Assembly: GCF_900573885.1 (NCBI RefSeq)
Contig: NZ_UPSE01000198.1
Coordinates: 124,001 to 188,000 of the forward strand
DNA from: Pseudomonas viridiflava
GTDB taxonomy: Bacteria; Pseudomonadota; Gammaproteobacteria; Pseudomonadales; Pseudomonadaceae
Direction of reading: 5' to 3'
DNA length: 64,000 bases
The translations under genes were made by a program, and so were the position numbers. This document shows positions 62,700-64,000 of the stretch, one piece after another. Below the pieces are notes generated by a model. It saw nothing but the letters and a program-made list of their open reading frames with translations, was not told the origin of the DNA and ran no database searches. How positions within the stretch are numbered: position 1 is the stretch's first letter; every line of letters begins with the position of its first letter.

Positions 62700-63704
62700 T
62701 CAGGCCAGGTCGATCAACGTGACCGGGCCGTATTGCGCGATGGTGATGGGCAGCACTTGAGCAAGTGACTGCAAGGTGCGGTCGCTGTCGTCCAGAGCAA
62801 ACACGCCGAACACGCGCAGGCTCGCCGCTTCCGGCGACACGCGCAGCAAGCCGTAGCGGTAGGGCCGCAGCGCATCGACGACGGCGCCAAGGGATTCGTC
62901 GTCAATGTCCAGCCGGCCATCGAGCCAGGCGTCGTCGCGCGCGCGGCTGGGCAGCGCCGAAAGCGGCTGGTTGGCGCTGAACAGCACGCTCTGGCCGGCG
63001 CTGATGGAGGCACGATGCCCCTGCTGGTCAAACACCTGCACGCTGTTCTCCTGAACGCTGACCAAGGTGTGGCCGGGCAACTGACGCACCACGAAGCGCG
63101 AGGCGAGGGTGCTGATGCTGCCTTGGGCGGTGAGTACTTCAAAGGGGCGCAGCGGGTCGGACACGGCGTGAATACTCAGCTCGCCCTGTTTCAACGTGAC
63201 CTGTCGCGTGCGCGTGCTGAACAGCACGTTGGCGGCGCTGCGGGCGTTGAGCGTGAGCAGACTGCCGTCGCCGAGGCGCAGCTGTTTGCGCTCGCCAGTG
63301 CCGGTATAAACGTCGCTGAACAAGCCTTCCAACGGCATGCGCCGCTGCAACGCCAGCACTCCAGGCAAACCGGCCAGCAGCAACAACGCCGTACCGCCGC
63401 GCAACAGGCGCCGCCGCTCATGGGAAATGCCCGAGCTGCGCAGCACCCGCGCCGCCGCGGTCGCGCTGCCGGGAAGTTGGCGCTGCACGTCGGCGAGCTG
63501 ATTGAACGGCGCCTGCACCGCGCCGCTGATGGTTTCCCAGGCGCGGCGGTGGGCGTTATCGGCCGTGAGCCAGGCGTTGAACGCGGCCTGGTCGTTGGCG
63601 TTGGCGCGACCGGAATCGAGGAACACCAGCCAGTCGATCGCGGCTTTGATGGATGGCGTCAGGCTCGGGTGCGAGGGCGTCACGACAAGGTCGCCAGATA
63701 GCAT
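62700..63704 (-). CDS. FecR-like anti-sigma sensor
   Basis: 334 residues from ATG 63704, inside the end of the sigma-factor gene (25-base overlap). Cytoplasmic DUF4880-type N-terminus: AIDWLVFLDSGRANANDQAAFNAWL, HRRAWETI. One membrane helix about residues 100-118 (GGTALLLLAGLPGVLAL). FecR domain about 125-225 (VYTGTGERKQLRLGDGSLLTLNARS split), C-terminal domain to the end. It passes the siderophore signal from the receptor to the sigma factor. Confidence 0.88.
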   Translation of the reverse strand: MLSGDLVVTPSHPSLTPSIKAAIDWLVFLDSGRANANDQAAFNAWLTADNAHRRAWETISGAVQAPFNQLADVQRQLPGSATAAARVLRSSGISHERRRLLRGGTALLLLAGLPGVLALQRRMPLEGLFSDVYTGTGERKQLRLGDGSLLTLNARSAANVLFSTRTRQVTLKQGELSIHAVSDPLRPFEVLTAQGSISTLASRFVVRQLPGHTLVSVQENSVQVFDQQGHRASISAGQSVLFSANQPLSALPSRARDDAWLDGRLDIDDESLGAVVDALRPYRYGLLRVSPEAASLRVFGVFALDDSDRTLQSLAQVLPITIAQYGPVTLIDLA

Positions 63705-64000
63705 TGGGTAACAGCCTGCTTGATCCACCGTTCTACGGTGGCCAGCGACACGCCCAGTTGCTCGGCGATTTGCGGGTGGGTCATGCCGTCGAGGCGGTTA
63801 AGCAGAAAGGCGTGGCGCACGTTGCCCGGCAGGTCGTTGAGCATGGCATCGATCACCGCCACCGCTTCGCGCAGCAAGGCAAAGTCTTCCTCTGAAGGCA
63901 CCACGGTTTCCGGCAGGCTGGCCAGCGCTTCAAGGTAAGCGCGCTCCAACTCATTGCGGCGCCAGAACGAGCAAAGCACACGCTTGGCCACGACGCAGAG
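63680..64000 (-). CDS. FecI-type ECF sigma factor (cut at window edge)
   Basis: The last 106 codons are inside the window; the start lies beyond 64000. The sequence has ELERAYLEALASLPE, then sigma region 4: LNDLPGNVRHAFLLNRLDGMTHPQIAEQLGVSLATVERWIKQAV. This is the FecI/PvdS-like iron-starvation sigma group. Region 2 is not visible. It should direct transcription of the receptor and esterase genes when the siderophore is present. Confidence 0.88.
   Translation of the reverse strand, partial: LCVVAKRVLCSFWRRNELERAYLEALASLPETVVPSEEDFALLREAVAVIDAMLNDLPGNVRHAFLLNRLDGMTHPQIAEQLGVSLATVERWIKQAVTQCYLATLS

Noticed and set aside
60210..62768. Very long open frame (852 codons) on the plus strand opposite the TonB receptor
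   Set aside because: It is the antisense shadow of the receptor gene, with Gly/Val/Ala/Gln-rich low-complexity content typical for GC-rich antisense frames; the minus strand has clear family motifs.

Overview
The window looks like a chromosomal stretch of a Pseudomonas (fluorescens/putida-like). It is GC-rich and has tightly packed genes with ATGA and TAATG overlaps. Pseudomonas-type REP hairpins sit in several gaps. The acidic amino acid transporter lies directly before a sensor/sigma54-regulator pair, as in the known aatJQMP-aauSR order. A Pseudomonas-typical DUF6124 gene follows a C4-like RNA leader. No phage, insertion sequence, integrase, rRNA, tRNA or CRISPR was seen.

Layout, 1-9 kb: a chromosomal ccdAB toxin-antitoxin pair; a DUF1232 membrane protein; a ybhB/araC pair; a GNAT; a divergent SRAP protein; a D(-)-tartrate module (LysR, tartrate dehydratase, DctA carrier); and an isolated class I-type HMG-CoA reductase. 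9-16 kb: an acidic amino acid ABC transporter with a readable sigma54 promoter and upstream dyads, followed by its sensor kinase and sigma54 activator. 16-20.6 kb: three tandem paralogous exported proteins of unknown function with eight conserved cysteines, the first translationally coupled to a small conserved gene. 20.7-25.2 kb: an exported alpha/beta hydrolase facing an HD/LuxR fusion regulator, then LysR, a SnoaL-like protein and an SDR.

25.2-38 kb is the most intriguing region. A coupled DUF1446-DUF4387 pair and a DUF1302-DUF1329 pair lie on the minus strand. Next is a citrate-synthase-fold protein with an N-terminal DNA-binding domain and a missing catalytic histidine. It is transcribed divergently from a five-gene operon: CitMHS carrier, D-2-hydroxyacid dehydrogenase, LeuC-like and LeuD-like hydro-lyase subunits, and MmgE/PrpD. 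I read this as an undescribed tricarboxylate or substituted-malate catabolic system whose regulator may be a repurposed citrate synthase.

38-44 kb: a MerR regulator, a hybrid histidine kinase, an unknown protein and a chemoreceptor. 44-54.4 kb: an amine or polyamine-like catabolic island with a SnoaL-AraC regulator, PuuB-like oxidase, cupin, LysR, a complete spermidine/putrescine-type ABC importer, a creatinase-like M24 hydrolase and a class II HDAC-like deacetylase. 54.4-57.6 kb: LysR, an NmrA-like oxidoreductase and a nitronate monooxygenase-like enzyme. 57.6-58.2 kb: a strong promoter, an early terminator and a C4-antisense-RNA-like leader before a DUF6124 gene. 58.4-59.2 kb: a decayed DUF6338-like gene. 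59.4-64 kb: a ferric-siderophore unit with a periplasmic esterase, a TonB receptor with a signalling domain, FecR and a FecI-type sigma factor cut by the window edge.

Family assignments come from reading motifs by eye and from remembered family features; no database search was run.
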